Source of the DNA: Equus caballus
Taxonomy: Eukaryota > Chordata > Mammalia > Perissodactyla > Equidae
Reading direction: 5' to 3'
DNA: 64,000 bases
NCBI RefSeq assembly: GCF_041296265.1
Contig: NC_091684.1
Span: 104,934,501-104,998,500 of the forward strand
The number at the start of each line of letters is the position of its first letter. Positions within the stretch are counted from its first letter, which is position 1. The translations under genes and the position numbers were made by a program. Positions 23,101 through 32,665 of this stretch are shown piece by piece. A model generated the notes under the pieces. That model was not told the origin of the DNA, ran no database searches, and saw nothing but the letters and a program-made list of their open reading frames with translations.

Positions 23101-23476
23101 GTCCTCTTTTGCAGACTAAAGGGAAGACTTGGATCCCAGCACCCCAAACTGCTGCAGGGAAGCCAGGGGGTGACTCTCTGGAGATGGGCAAGTGAGGGGG
23201 TCCAGGGAACGGTTACCTGCGTTTCCGCCTTCTCTTTCTCTTTCCAACTTCTAAGTCATCTGTGTCATTCGGAGCAATGATTTTCTTGGGAATTTTCTTG
23301 GCTACAATGGATAGGGGCACTCCATTCCCAAATGGCTTGCAGTCAGCCTTTGAGAGTGCCCGCTGAGAAGGGTTAGAAGGGATGGCAGCTTCCCCTTTAA
23401 CACGCTCCTCCTCTGATTCCTCTTCTTCAGCATACTCTTCCTCTGACTCACTGGTCTTACAGGTCCTTGGCTCCAT
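14163..23476 (-). CDS. TTLL13: Tubulin polyglutamylase TTLL13
   Basis: TTLL13 is an ATP-grasp tubulin-tyrosine-ligase-like enzyme that adds polyglutamate side chains to tubulin. Coding exons on the - strand: 23476-23217, 22859-22819, 22492-22374, 20995-20865, 20614-20458, 20064-19921, 19549-19464, 19148-18917, 18447-18263, 16833-16648, 16350-16170, 15879-15700, 15121-14803, 14419-14163. They total 2478 nt, 825 aa (human about 815), with every intron GT-AG and no stop. Residues 1-86 are acidic, then basic (KRKRRRKR). The TTL domain spans about 89-430, with [14 protein letters not shown] (ATP binding, 202-215), [23 protein letters not shown] and [20 protein letters not shown] (the E390-N392 metal-binding motif). 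The Gln/Glu-rich region and [15 protein letters not shown] suggest a coiled coil. The ATG lies 11 nt into its exon, so a non-coding first exon exists upstream. The 3' coding exons are the least conserved. Confidence 0.95.
14510..14668 (+). mobile_element. L2 LINE 3' end
   Basis: The sequence GTTTACTTGTCCCTTTCCCT, then CAGGGTCTAGTACATAGAAGG and GGTAAATAAATGGG, follows the 3' end of L2 (cell-type 'GTGCCTAGCACATAGTAGG...AATAAA' ending). It lies in the last TTLL13 intron. Confidence 0.5.
16834..18262 (-). other. TTLL13: TTLL13 intron 9 (between coding exons 9 and 10)
   Basis: This intron holds a partial MIR (about 17165-17275) and an old L1 3' end (17860-18135). The stretch 17280-17850 contains nothing I can name apart from a degenerate repeat-like section near 17360-17500. 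Confidence 0.6.
17860..18135 (+). mobile_element. L1 3' end, old
   Basis: AAATAGCTCTAAGATACATTG, ATGCACAGAGTATGAAATTTATGC-like text and the final GAATTTTGAACATATTATC section match the general order of L1M 3' regions. Diverged and truncated. Confidence 0.55.
20090..20335 (-). mobile_element. MIR SINE
   Basis: It is nearly full length and inverted: GTGCTTACTATGTACCACGC, TTAATTTTCACAATAACC, GAACACTGAGGCACAGAAAG and AGATTCAAACCCAGGCAGGC follow the reversed MIR consensus. It sits in TTLL13 intron 5, directly beside exon 6. Confidence 0.88.
21495..21690 (+). mobile_element. MIR SINE
   Basis: GCTAGCTCTGTGAAGTTGGT, TGAGGATTTAATGAGG and CAGTGTCTGACATACAGCAA followed by CTCAATCAATGCTGTTAATT match the MIR order in the forward orientation. 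Confidence 0.8.
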
Positions 23477-23899
23477 CCTCTTAGATTCTGAGGGAAGAGG
23501 ACGGGAGTGAAATATATATCAGACCTCCCTCCAGGCCTGCAGGAATCCACCCAAGGGACTTTCACGGTGTTATCCTTCAGAGGAGGATAATCCCACTGCA
23601 GAATGGGATGTTTCCAAGTAGGTAATGGGGGCCGTGGTCAATGAGATGTTGGATTCTCTGACAAGCCCCAGTCATCCAAGATCACTCCATACAACCCACT
23701 GGGGTGCATGCAGGAGCTGAACAGAGCCGGCAGGGACCATGACCATAGCTTTTTTGTTTTTGAATGGGATGGGGGATGGCTGGGAGCACTGCGGGGACCT
23801 TCGCTTTTCAGATACAGTCCCTTAGGCTGGCCTTTTCCCTGTCCCATGACTCAGTTTCTCCATGTGTACACACTGGGGCCAGGCACCGGTGGCTAAGAC

Positions 23900-24460
23900 C
23901 CCTTGGGCTCTAACGGCGGAGGAGGAGTCTCCGGCGGACACTGCCCACCCGAGGTTCCGAGGAGCGCGGAGGGGCTGCTGGGTTCGCCTCTAGCGGCCCG
24001 GGGCTCGACTCAGCTGGCCGCTCACGTCCGCCCTTCGCCCGCCTCCTGCTCCTTCTCGGGCGTTGCTGGGGCTCGGGGACCGCCTCCTTGTTCCACAGGA
24101 CTGGCTGTCCCCGCCGATCGCGAGGGGGAGCCCGCTCCCCCCGCGCCCCCCCCGGGGTTCACTCCTAGCTGGGCGATCCCGGCGGCGGCGGCGCCTCCTT
24201 TCGCTAGCCGGCAGCCGCCGCCGCCGCCGTCGCCATGGACACGAGGGCGGCCCCCATTGGAGAAGCGTTCTGGGGGCGGGGCCTCCAGGGGCCACGCCCA
24301 CTTGGGCGCCGGCCAAGGCCATCTTGAGGGGGACCCTGAAACGTTTCTCAATGGGGCCAGCGGTGGGAGCCCCGTGCGGCCCGCAGCCCCGGAGGCGGGG
24401 TTCAGGCTGCAGCGGACAGGGTGCATGATGGGACTTGTAGTCCCGCTCTGACGCCGGTGG
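23900..24460 (-). promoter_or_regulatory. TTLL13: CpG-island promoter, presumed TTLL13
   Basis: This very GC-rich block lies about 430 bp upstream of the TTLL13 coding start, and the ATG exon begins at a splice acceptor (CCCTCAG before 23487), so a non-coding first exon here is likely. It includes a ZNF143/THAP11-type site (24423-24441) and a YY1-like GCCATCTTG (24318-24326). The direction of transcription is inferred from the nearest gene. Confidence 0.6.
24423..24441 (-). promoter_or_regulatory. ZNF143/THAP11-type site
   Basis: GCATGATGGGACTTGTAGT reads ACTACAAGTCCCATCATGC on the other strand, close to the known ACTACAANTCCCAGNATGC class bound by ZNF143 and THAP11-HCFC1 at mammalian promoters. 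It stands at the outer edge of the CpG island. Confidence 0.65.
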
Positions 24461-24829
24461 GCACAAGCCCTACCCTCATCCTTCCTTGAACCCGCAGATC
24501 AAGCCCGGAATTTGGCCAACTCTGTGTTCCGGACAAATATCTGCTTGCCTTTTTTTTTTAGCAACCATACCTTGAGCACAGCCCCTGCACTCGGAATAGC
24601 CGTGCTTAGGACGCGTGTCCTGGAGGCGCTCACCCAGGTGGGCCGCGGCGGCTCCATTGACTGAGGAATAGCAGGAGCGCCGCATCAGACTGCTCCTGCG
24701 CTCTCGCCTCTTCTTCCTGACGTCCATCCACTTTGTCTGGCTTCTGATCGCCACCTCCACCAAACTCAGCCCAACCTGTCACCTTAAAAGTACCATGTGG
24801 CTCAATCTAGGGGACACTTAAAAATTTTC

Positions 24830-25205
24830 CCTCCTTTAAAAAGACATGGACATTTTCTGATTCATAGACTTCTTGATCTTTCTTCAGCATGACACTCTCG
24901 ATTACCTCCTCCTTGAAATGCTTCGGAGTCTCTTGGCTCCTAGGACACTCATTTTTCCTCACTGTTTTGACAAATATTTAGTGTTCCAGGCACTGTTCTA
25001 GGACCTGAACCATCATTTTTTTGCCTGCATTGCCACCATTCAGCAACCTCTTAATTGGACTCCCTGATTCTGTTCTTCTCTTCACCCATCTATCCATCCA
25101 TCCGTTGCAGCTTACACTCTTCCTAAAATGCAAATGTTACTCCCCCACTTAAAACTCTTCAAGGTTTTCCATTAGATCAAGTCCAAAACCCCTTAGTACA
25201 TGAGA
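24830..25205 (+). mobile_element. L2 LINE fragment
   Basis: TCTTCCTAAAATGCAAATGTTACTC-like text, then CTTAAAACTCTTCAAGG and CAAGTCCAAAACCCCTTAG, is the typical L2 3' section preceding its final tail. The preceding CAGGCACTGTTCTAGG segment may be a separate old repeat. Confidence 0.65.
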
Positions 25206-25984
25206 CACTCCATCAAAAAGCAAGCAGAGGTGGAGAGGCTCTGGACCCCATCAGCCCTTCCCATTGTGCTCAAAGCCCAGGGCTCTGAGAACAAAGGGTC
25301 CCCTAAGTGTTTCATACTCAAGCTTAGAAAAGCTTCCATCTAAATTCTCTTCTTGGTGATTCATAGAGTATATAAATGGCCGAGAAGTACCACATAAAAA
25401 AAAGCTATTTGACTTTTTTTCCTCTTTTTCACGAAAGCTTTTTTGGGCCAGAGAAGGCTTTGCTCTGAACATCAGTCCTAGGGAAAAACTAGGAAAACCC
25501 TGATATTTGGGCTCGTCACCTTGGACACAAAATCCACTTTGCTGTAATGGCCATCTGCACTCCCTTCAGAGAGTGAGCAAGCAAAAGAAAGTGATGTTAC
25601 TGGAGCTTGTACATGCAAAGGCTTGCAGAAAGAGGCATGAAGATAAAATTACTGCAACGTGCCAAAAACACGAGGGTGACCAGATTTTTTGGAGAGAAAT
25701 TTCAATATCAAACATATCAGTGTAAACATTTAAATATGAAACTGGTTTTCTTATGAGATGGGTTGTGCTGCATATTCTACCTTATCCCAGGGAGACTTTA
25801 TAACGTCTTTTCAGGTATAAAACCTCTAAAATCCTGTATAAAAGCTTCATACGGGCCTGGGCAGAGAAAGCCAACTAGCCGGAGAGCTGAGCCTCAGCTT
25901 GGGGCCTGAGAACTGTCAGGACAGCACCACCACGGTTATGGGAGCCGCTGCCTGGAGGAGTGGTCCCAAGTGCAGACCCAGCTC

Positions 25985-26190
25985 GGCTCCTGGCATCTCC
26001 CTGCCTGGGCTATGGTCCTGATGCCACTCCGCAGGAGCTGTCTGACCCTGGACAAGCTATTAAATCTCTGTCAGTCTCGTCTCTTCATCTGTTAAGTGGA
26101 GTTTTCAGAGGACCTGCACCTTCAACGCTGTGAGGACACCTTGTTTTCACAGGAGATGGCGGACGTGAAGAACGCTCAGCTCAGTGTTGG
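25985..26190 (+). mobile_element. MIR SINE, diverged
   Basis: GCTCCTGGCATCTCCC, then GCTGTCTGACCCTGGACAAG, TTAAATCTCTGTCAGTC and CTCTTCATCTGTTAAGTGGA follow the MIR consensus. Confidence 0.6.
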
Positions 26191-26533
26191 GGGCTGGAGG
26201 AAAATTCAAGGTGGCCAGGTAGGTGAAGAACATGCCATAAAAGGGCATCTGGAGAGGGCTGAATGTAGGGAGGGATGAAGGAATAAAACTCCAGTGGGCA
26301 AAGGCAGAAAAAGCAGGGGCGAGAACAGAGGAAGTGGGGGCATGATGCCAGAGGCACATAAACTATCATTTTGCTAAGATTTGATACGAAAGGAAGACAA
26401 AACTCCATATCTAAAGTCAGGAGTATGTAACTCTCATGCACACGCCCTTAACAATAGGTTTGACATCCCTGGGGCTTGTCCAAGAAGACAGAAGAGAAGA
26501 AGCAGATACATCCAAGAGGGCTCATTCATTCGA

Positions 26534-26539
26534 TTTATT
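26534..26539 (-). promoter_or_regulatory. GDPGP1: GDPGP1 polyadenylation signal AATAAA
   Basis: TTTATT on the + strand reads AATAAA on the gene strand, 132 nt after the GDPGP1 stop codon. This gives a short 3' UTR. Confidence 0.65.
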
Positions 26540-26670
26540 CCAAGGTTTCTCCTCTTTAAAGAGACCACTTATCAGATCTTTATCCCTCCCCTTAGGCTGA
26601 AACAGATGAGAAGGCAGTCATGAAAAATGCCCAAATGACCATTATGGACAGCTCTCTAAAAGGACTTAGA

Positions 26671-27861
26671 TCAGTAAGAAAATAAATACTTCTGGAAGGA
26701 TTCCTGCTCCTCCTGGGCTGTCAAAGCCACCAGTGCTGCCTGTACCTCCTCTGCTTGGGCTGGGGGCAGCAGGCAGTCTTGGATGAGGGCCAGGGCAGCT
26801 GCCTCTGTCAGGCTGCTGAAGTCTTGGGACGTTTTGACAGGGAGGTGCCCAGCCAGCTCACAGAGGGCAACATTGAACGCCCCGCCTTCCTTTATCCCAA
26901 AGCTGGACTTCCGGGCCCAGAGAATTACTCGGACCCCCGTGAGGGCTGAGGAAGGTGATGTTTTTCCTGGTGGGGCCCCCCTGGTCACAAACAAGTTGTG
27001 TGCAATCTCGTGGTCAGTCAGGTAGTCAGTGGCCCGACACACCCTGCTTATCAAGGCTTCCAGTTCAGGCCCCGGCCCGCTGGCGTAAAAGAGGAAGCCG
27101 GGGGCTGGAAGGGCCTGGAGCAGATGCAGGCGACCCCCAGGGTCCAGGGGCTTGCTGGGGGCTCCCTCCACGGGCAGTCTGTGGGCCAGGTAGTAGCCAT
27201 GCAGGTGCAGGTGATTCACCGAGGCCAAGCCGCCCAGGCTGTTGAAGCCGACACGGAAGCCTGGGTGTGAGCTCAGCAGCACAGCCTCAACCCCGGCCTG
27301 CAGCGCCCCTGGCAGCAGGCGCTGGGGGAGCCCGAGGGCAGGCTCAGGCACCAGCAGCACGTGGCCCCACTCCAAAGGGCTGACGTTGATCATCACGAGG
27401 ATGTCCTCTTGCTGGAGAGCACCTGGGAGACCGGGCTCCCGGTGCAGTCGGAAGAGGACTTCTCCTGTCCGGATCTTGTTGAAGTTAAACTGTTCAGGGT
27501 CGAACGCCTGCCTCACGCTCCTGATATTCTGGGGGCGCCTCCTCTGCACGCCTCGCTCCACATTCAGCTGAGCCACAAAACCGACAGCACCAGGGAGGGT
27601 TTGGGTCTGCAGCTCCCCCAGGTGGTAGCGGAACAGCCCCAGCTCCATCCGCTGCCTCCAGGCAGAGCAGAGCACACAGTCGAAGCGGGACAGCGGTGGT
27701 GGCGCGTCTGGGAGGCCCGGTGCCCTCCTCGGCCACTGAATCCCTTCCAGCAGAAGCTCCTCCTGCCGGTAGACAAAGTCAGGAGTGCCGTGCCCTTCCC
27801 AGTCCTCGCTGTTTGCAGGCAGCAAATAGGAAGTTTCATTTGAATCACATGGAAGAGCCAT
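26671..27861 (-). CDS. GDPGP1: GDP-D-glucose phosphorylase 1 (GDPGP1)
   Basis: GDPGP1 is a cytosolic HIT-superfamily enzyme that splits GDP-D-glucose with phosphate to give GDP and glucose-1-phosphate, and is thought to clear mis-made GDP-glucose. The whole coding sequence is one exon of 1191 nt, 396 aa. I chose the ATG at 27861-27859 ([15 protein letters not shown]), the start of the mammalian protein; an in-frame ATG six codons further up (27879) lies before the splice acceptor TTTCAG at 27871-27876 and cannot be used. The catalytic motif [10 protein letters not shown] at 216-225 carries the histidine triad-like H217/H219/H221. Other conserved stretches are [19 protein letters not shown] and [15 protein letters not shown]. 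The C terminus runs about ten residues ([10 protein letters not shown]) past the EEQ where I recall the human protein ending. The 5' UTR must be spliced from an upstream exon near 34.2 kb. Confidence 0.95.
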   Translation of the reverse strand: MALPCDSNETSYLLPANSEDWEGHGTPDFVYRQEELLLEGIQWPRRAPGLPDAPPPLSRFDCVLCSAWRQRMELGLFRYHLGELQTQTLPGAVGFVAQLNVERGVQRRRPQNIRSVRQAFDPEQFNFNKIRTGEVLFRLHREPGLPGALQQEDILVMINVSPLEWGHVLLVPEPALGLPQRLLPGALQAGVEAVLLSSHPGFRVGFNSLGGLASVNHLHLHGYYLAHRLPVEGAPSKPLDPGGRLHLLQALPAPGFLFYASGPGPELEALISRVCRATDYLTDHEIAHNLFVTRGAPPGKTSPSSALTGVRVILWARKSSFGIKEGGAFNVALCELAGHLPVKTSQDFSSLTEAAALALIQDCLLPPAQAEEVQAALVALTAQEEQESFQKYLFSY

Positions 27862-28207
27862 AGGGTGGACCTGAAACAATCATAAGAGGTGACAAATACA
27901 TGATGCCACCCCATTTCCAGAGATTTTTTTATTTTGCATTAACCCTTACTTTTTTTTCCTGATTACAAAAGTAATGTATGCCTTTGGTAAAACATTTTGA
28001 AAACACAGAAATCACTCATAATTCCATCACTTGCAGACAAGTGTATATTTTTGCTGAATTAAAAATATATATCGAATTTTTTTCTTTCTAAAAATTATAT
28101 CTATTGATTAAACTTTCTTAATGGAGGAAAAAATAAAGATAAAATACAATCCTTATTTCAATGTCTGGGGGACAAAAACAATTTACATTTAGCCTTATTT
28201 TCATATA

Positions 28208-28417
28208 CAGTCATGTGTCACTTAATGACAGGAATACATTCTGAGAAATGCATCGTTAGGCAATTCTATTGTTGTGCAAACATCATAGCGTGCATTTACA
28301 CAAACCTAGATGGTACAGCCCACTACACACCTAGGCTCTATGGTACTAATCTTATGGGACCTCCGTCATATACATGGTCCGTGGTTAACTGAAATGTCAT
28401 TATGTGGCACATGACTA
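28208..28417 (+). mobile_element. Tigger-like (TcMar) non-autonomous DNA transposon, copy 1
   Basis: The ends are inverted repeats, CAGTCATGTGTCAC... and ...TGGCACATGACTA, flanked by TA on both sides (28206-28207 and 28418-28419), as for the Tc1/mariner superfamily. It is 210 bp. The text resembles short Tigger-derived elements, possibly Tigger7; I am not sure of the subfamily. Confidence 0.75.
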
Positions 28418-29033
28418 TACAGATGGGTCTTGAGTTTTTCAGCCAGTCTTTAACTGTTGTACATAGAGGTTGTTGCCAGTTTCATATTATACACAATGTT
28501 GTGATGAACATCCTGTGCATTTATTCTTGCAGACATGTTTTTATGTTCCATTAAAATAGAACGCCAGTGGACCACTGGGTCAGAGAAGGCTCACAGCTCA
28601 GGCATTTGATACAGACTCTACCAAACTGCCCTCCGGAGAACCGGACCAGGGTTCAGTGTACGAGAATGGCCAGGGTTTCAAAGGTGACCACTCCTTTTGT
28701 GGGAATAGCTTTCCTGCTGTTTGGTAGTGATTCCAAACAGCCATGCAGACAGCCATTTGGGTGAGGATGGCCCGACGTGTGCACCAGGGCCCAGGGCCAA
28801 TCCTTCAAGGGGGAAGTCAGTACCCATCTTCACCTCCCACTGTGCCCTGGAGCCCTGTGGAGCCACAGGGCCAGGGCCAGGGGCTTGCTGTTGGCCCAGA
28901 CACGACTTCTGAAGGAGGCTTACCCCAGGGGAGGTGCTGCAGTCCATGTTTGGGTTCCCTCAGCTCTGCTGGTCCAGAAACTTCACAATGACAAAAAATA
29001 GAGTAAACAAAGACATACAAAATGACATTTCAC

Positions 29034-29200
29034 AAGTCCAGCTGAGTTTAATGAGTACAGTTTCAGTCTTGCGAGATGAAAACATTTTAGAGATCGGTTG
29101 TACAACAATGTGAATATACTTAACACTACTAAACTGGACACTTAGAAATGGTTAAGATGATTAATTATATGTGTTTTTGACTACAATAAAAAAACTTTTT
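29034..29200 (+). mobile_element. L1 3' UTR end
   Basis: CAGTTTCAGTCTTGCGAGATG, then ACAACAATGTGAATATACTTAACACTAC-type text, and ACAATAAAAAAAC at the end are the 3' UTR of an L1MA/MB-type element. The same text recurs at the end of the L1 at 29540-30640. Confidence 0.8.
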
Positions 29201-29478
29201 AGGGGCCAGCCCCGTAGCCGAGTGGTTAAGTTCGTGCCCTCTGCTTCAGTGGCCTGGGGTTTCGCCGGTTAGGATCCTGGGCGTGGACATGGCACCGCTC
29301 ATCAGGCCACGGTGAGGCGGCATCCCACATGCCACAACTAGAAGGACCCACAAGTAAAATATACAACTATATACTGGGGGAACTTGGGGAGAAAAAGCAG
29401 AAAAAAAAAAAGAAGATTGGCAACAATTGTTAGCTCAGGTGCCAATCTTTAAAAAATAAAAATAAATAATTTTTTTAA
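29201..29478 (+). mobile_element. ERE SINE
   Basis: GGGGCCAGCCCCGTAGCCGA, GTGGTTAAGTTCGTGC and a tail with GTTAGCTCAGGTGCCAATCTT before an A-rich end mark an ERE of the longer-tail subtype. It inserted just after the L1 3' end at 29034-29200. Confidence 0.92.
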
Positions 29479-29539
29479 AGTCAAGCTAGGCATAATTTTG
29501 ACAATAAAATGTAAAATCTTAAATTATTCTATGGAAAGT

Positions 29540-30640
29540 GAGTCTCAGATATTTGTCCAGAGAAGATACACAAATGGCCAATATGCACATGAACAGATGT
29601 TCAACATCACTAATCATTAGGGAAACACAAATCAAAATCATAATGAGATATCTCTTCACACCTATTAGGATGGCTACTACGAAAAGACCAGAACACAATG
29701 AGTGGGCAAGGATACAGTCATGTGCCACATAACAATATTTCAGTCAACGACAGGCTGCATATATGACAGTGGTCCAGTAAGATCAGTACCATAGAGCCTA
29801 GGTGTGTAGTGGGCTGTACCATCCAGGTTTGTTAAGTACATTCTGTGATGATCGCACAACTACGAAGTCGCCTAACAACGCATTCCTCAGATTGTATCCC
29901 TGTCATCAAGTGACATGTGACTGTACAGAGAAATTGGAACCTTGTGCACTGTTGGTAGGAATGTAAATGATGCAGCCACTATGGAGAATAATACAGCAAT
30001 TCCTCAAAAGAGTAAAAATGGAATCACTATGCAATTCAGCAATTCCACTTCTGAGTATAGAAGCAAAAGAAAGCAGGGTTTCAAAGAGATATGTGCACCC
30101 CCATGTTCATAGCAGCATTATTCATAACATTCAAAAGGTGGATGCAACCCAAGTACCCATCGATAGATGAGTGGATAAACAAAATGTGGTTTATCTATAT
30201 AATGGAATATTATTCAGTCAGGAATATTATTCAGAAGGAAAGAAATGCTGACAGATGCTACAACATGGATGAACCATGAGGACATTATGCTAAGTGAAAT
30301 AAGCCAGACACAAAAGGACAAATATTGTATGATTCCACTTAAATAAGGTACTTAGAGTGGTCAAATTCACAGAATGGTGGTTCCCAGAGGCTGGGAGTGG
30401 GGAGGGAATGAGGAGTTGTTTGTTGTTTAATGGATATAGAGTTTCAATTCTGCAAGATCACAGAGGTCTGGAGGTTGGCTGCGCAACAATGTGAATATAC
30501 TTAACACTACTGAACTGTGCACTTAGAAATGGTTCAGATGTTAAATTTTATGTTATGTGTTTACCACAATAAAAAAAAGTCAAGATGGTAAATTTTATGT
30601 TACGTATATTTTACCATAATTAAAGAAAATTTTTTTAAGT
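29540..30640 (+). mobile_element. L1 3' end carrying a nested Tigger-like insertion
   Basis: The order matches the end of L1 ORF2 and the 3' UTR: AGAAGATACACAAATGGCCA, CAAATCAAAATCATAATGAG, then after the insertion GAAATTGGAACCTTGTGCAC, CCCATGTTCATAGCAGCAT, AGTGAAATAAGCCAGACAC and the final TGTGAATATACTTAACACTA. It is 5'-truncated and diverged. Near its end, about 40 bp is tandemly duplicated (around 30541-30572 and 30588-30625). Confidence 0.85.
29715..29923 (-). mobile_element. Tigger-like element, copy 2 (nested in L1)
   Basis: Its internal text is the reverse complement of copies 1 and 3 (for example GCCTAGGTGTGTAGTGGGCT). It begins CAGTCATGTGCCACATAAC, ends GACATGTGACTG, and is flanked by TA at 29713-29714 and 29924-29925. 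Length 209 bp. Confidence 0.77.
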
Positions 30641-30699
30641 GAGTCTCAAAATAGATTTAAGAAATGCAACAATTTCCTGAGTCATATTTAAGACAGTAT

Positions 30700-32110
30700 T
30701 CATTACTCATTCATTCATTCAGGGTCAGTGCCTACTCGTGCCCACTCCTGATGCTCTTCTGTGCACCCTGCTCCATGTTCAGCTGTGTACAAAACCCACG
30801 TATTTATGGAGTAACTGCTGCGTGTGGGACAATGAAGACACAGTGGCGAATAAGGCAAACAAGGTCCCTATCCTCATGGAACCTACATCCCATGGGGGAG
30901 TCAGACGACAAGCAAAATGAACATGTTAACCACCCAAGCTCACAGCATCCTGTGGGAAATAAACAAGCGACACCATAGAGGGTAACTAAGAGTGGGATCA
31001 GGGCATCCTACTTCAGTAAGAGGGCAGGGCTCTCTGAGATGACAGCTGAGAAGACATGCAGGATGAGAAGAAGCCTGCCATGAAGAGCTGAGGAAAGTGT
31101 GTTCGGGGCAAAGGAAACTGCCAGTCCAAGGCCCTGAGCCAGGCAGATGCTTGGCCTGTGCGAGAAACAGAAAGGAGGCCAGTATTATTGGAGCATGGCC
31201 GACAAAGGGGAGAGGGCCCCAGATGAGGCCGGAGAGGAAGGCAGCAGCCAGATTAGCTGCAGGGCCTTACACATCATGGTCAGGAGCTTGGATTTTACTC
31301 TAAATGGAATAAGAAATCACTGGCAGGTTCTAAGCAGAAGGACCATCTGATATTTCATAACTTTTTCTAACTGCTATGTGGAAAATGGACTGTAGGGGAG
31401 CAAAGGGGAAGCAGACCACTTTGGAGGCCACTCTGGTGACCAGGTGAGCGACGAGGGCAACTGGACAGCGTAGTTGGCAATAGAGATAGAGGGGAGCAGG
31501 GGATGCAGGTCATGTTTTGAAGGCTGAACCAACCGGGCCTGCTGACATGCTGGCTATGGGGACTGAAGGAAAGGGAAGAACTGGGAGTGACTTGGCTTCA
31601 GGAACTAGGTAAACTGCAGCGGCATTTACAGAGAAGAAGAGGCTGGGAAGGCGGGTGGGAACAGGTTGACTAGAGGAAGGGGGAATCAAGAGTTCAATTT
31701 TGATTAGAGTCATGCCTAGTTCAATGATGGGGATAGGTTCTGAGAAATGTGTCATTAGGCGATTCGTCATTGTGCAAACATCATAGTGTGTACTTACACA
31801 ACCCTAGATGGTACAGCCCACTACACGCCTAGGCTCTATGGTACTCATCTGGTGGGACCACCATTGTATATGTGGTCTGTCGTTGATGGAAACATCGTCA
31901 TGCGGCACATGACTGTGTTGAGTTTGAGATGAGCCTGGGCATCCAAGAAGAGAAGTGTTGTAGGCAGTCGGATAGTTCAACCTGGAGGTCAAGGGTAAGA
32001 TCTGGGCAAGATAGAAACTTGGAGTAGCACTTAAAGCCAGGGGCTAAGACGAAGGACCCAGGACCAAGATGATACCAAAAGGCTAAAAATATGAGTAAAG
32101 AGACATCAAT
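30700..32110 (+). repeat. Unassigned old interspersed repeat, copy C, with nested Tigger-like element
   Basis: This is the longest copy of the recurrent unit: CATTCATTCAGGGTCAGTGCC, CCTATCCTCATGGAACCTAC, GGCCCTGAGCCAGGCAGATG-like, GGACTGTAGGGGAGCAAAGG and, past the transposon, TGTTGAGTTTGAGATGAGCC. The family is known to me only as a common old mammalian repeat. Confidence 0.5.
31707..31915 (+). mobile_element. Tigger-like element, copy 3 (nested)
   Basis: Same orientation as copy 1 and clearly similar to it (AGAAATGTGTCATTAGGCGATT, CTAGATGGTACAGCCCACTAC). The left end has drifted to GAGTCATGCC; the right end is CGGCACATGACTG. TA precedes it; TG follows, probably a mutated TA. Confidence 0.75.
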
Positions 32111-32419
32111 CAACAGCATCAATAAAAAGTGGGTATGGTGATATATATGTTACAGTGAACTAGTACACAAAAAGCATTACCTAGGAATACCTAGGAATGT
32201 CACTTTAGAGTGACAAATCACTAGTGACCACGTGACAGGATTCAACATTTACAGGAAAACCTGGAGAAGGGGAACACTAGTTGCATGTCTATATCATGCC
32301 AGGCATGGGTGAGAAATTAGTTTTAGAGGCTGACAGGTGTTTGAATTCTAGCTAGACTACTCACTAGCGATGTGACCTTGAGTCCCTAGAAGAAAGTCCA
32401 TTTCCTTGCCTCGGCCTCT

Positions 32420-32665
32420 GGGCTCTCGAGGCCTAGCTGTGCCTCCCTCTCTCACCTCATCTCCTACCACTCTTCCCCTTTCCCGCTCCCCTCCTCATTT
32501 TCACTCAGCTAATTCCTGCTCATGGCCTTGGCACTTACTGTTCTTTCTGCCTAAAATACCCTTTTCCCAGATTTTCTTCGCATGGCTGGCTCCTTGAGGT
32601 CTCAGATCAAATGTCATTGCCTCAGAGAAATCTTCTGTGGCCATCCTATCTAAAGTCCCAAGGAA
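32420..32665 (+). mobile_element. L2 LINE fragment
   Basis: TGCCTAAAATACCCTTTTCCC, then TCAGATCAAATGTCATTGCC and AGAGAAATCTTCTGTGGCCA follow the L2 3' section. Confidence 0.65.

Larger units (their letters stand above)
24461..26533. other. Intergenic spacer TTLL13-GDPGP1
   Basis: An L2 fragment lies at 24830-25205 and a MIR-like segment at about 25985-26190. The rest, including 25206-25980 and 26190-26530, shows no exon, RNA gene or repeat I can name. Confidence 0.55.

Noticed and set aside
23903-24451. Open frame of 182 codons on the + strand in the TTLL13 CpG island
   Set aside because: Same CpG-island artefact. Stops are rare in such sequence and the protein has no known features.
24476-24763. 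Open frame of 95 codons on the - strand just upstream of the TTLL13 island
   Set aside because: The basic KKRRERRSS section looked protein-like, but there is no similarity I recognise, and an exon-intron structure leading to TTLL13 could not be shown.
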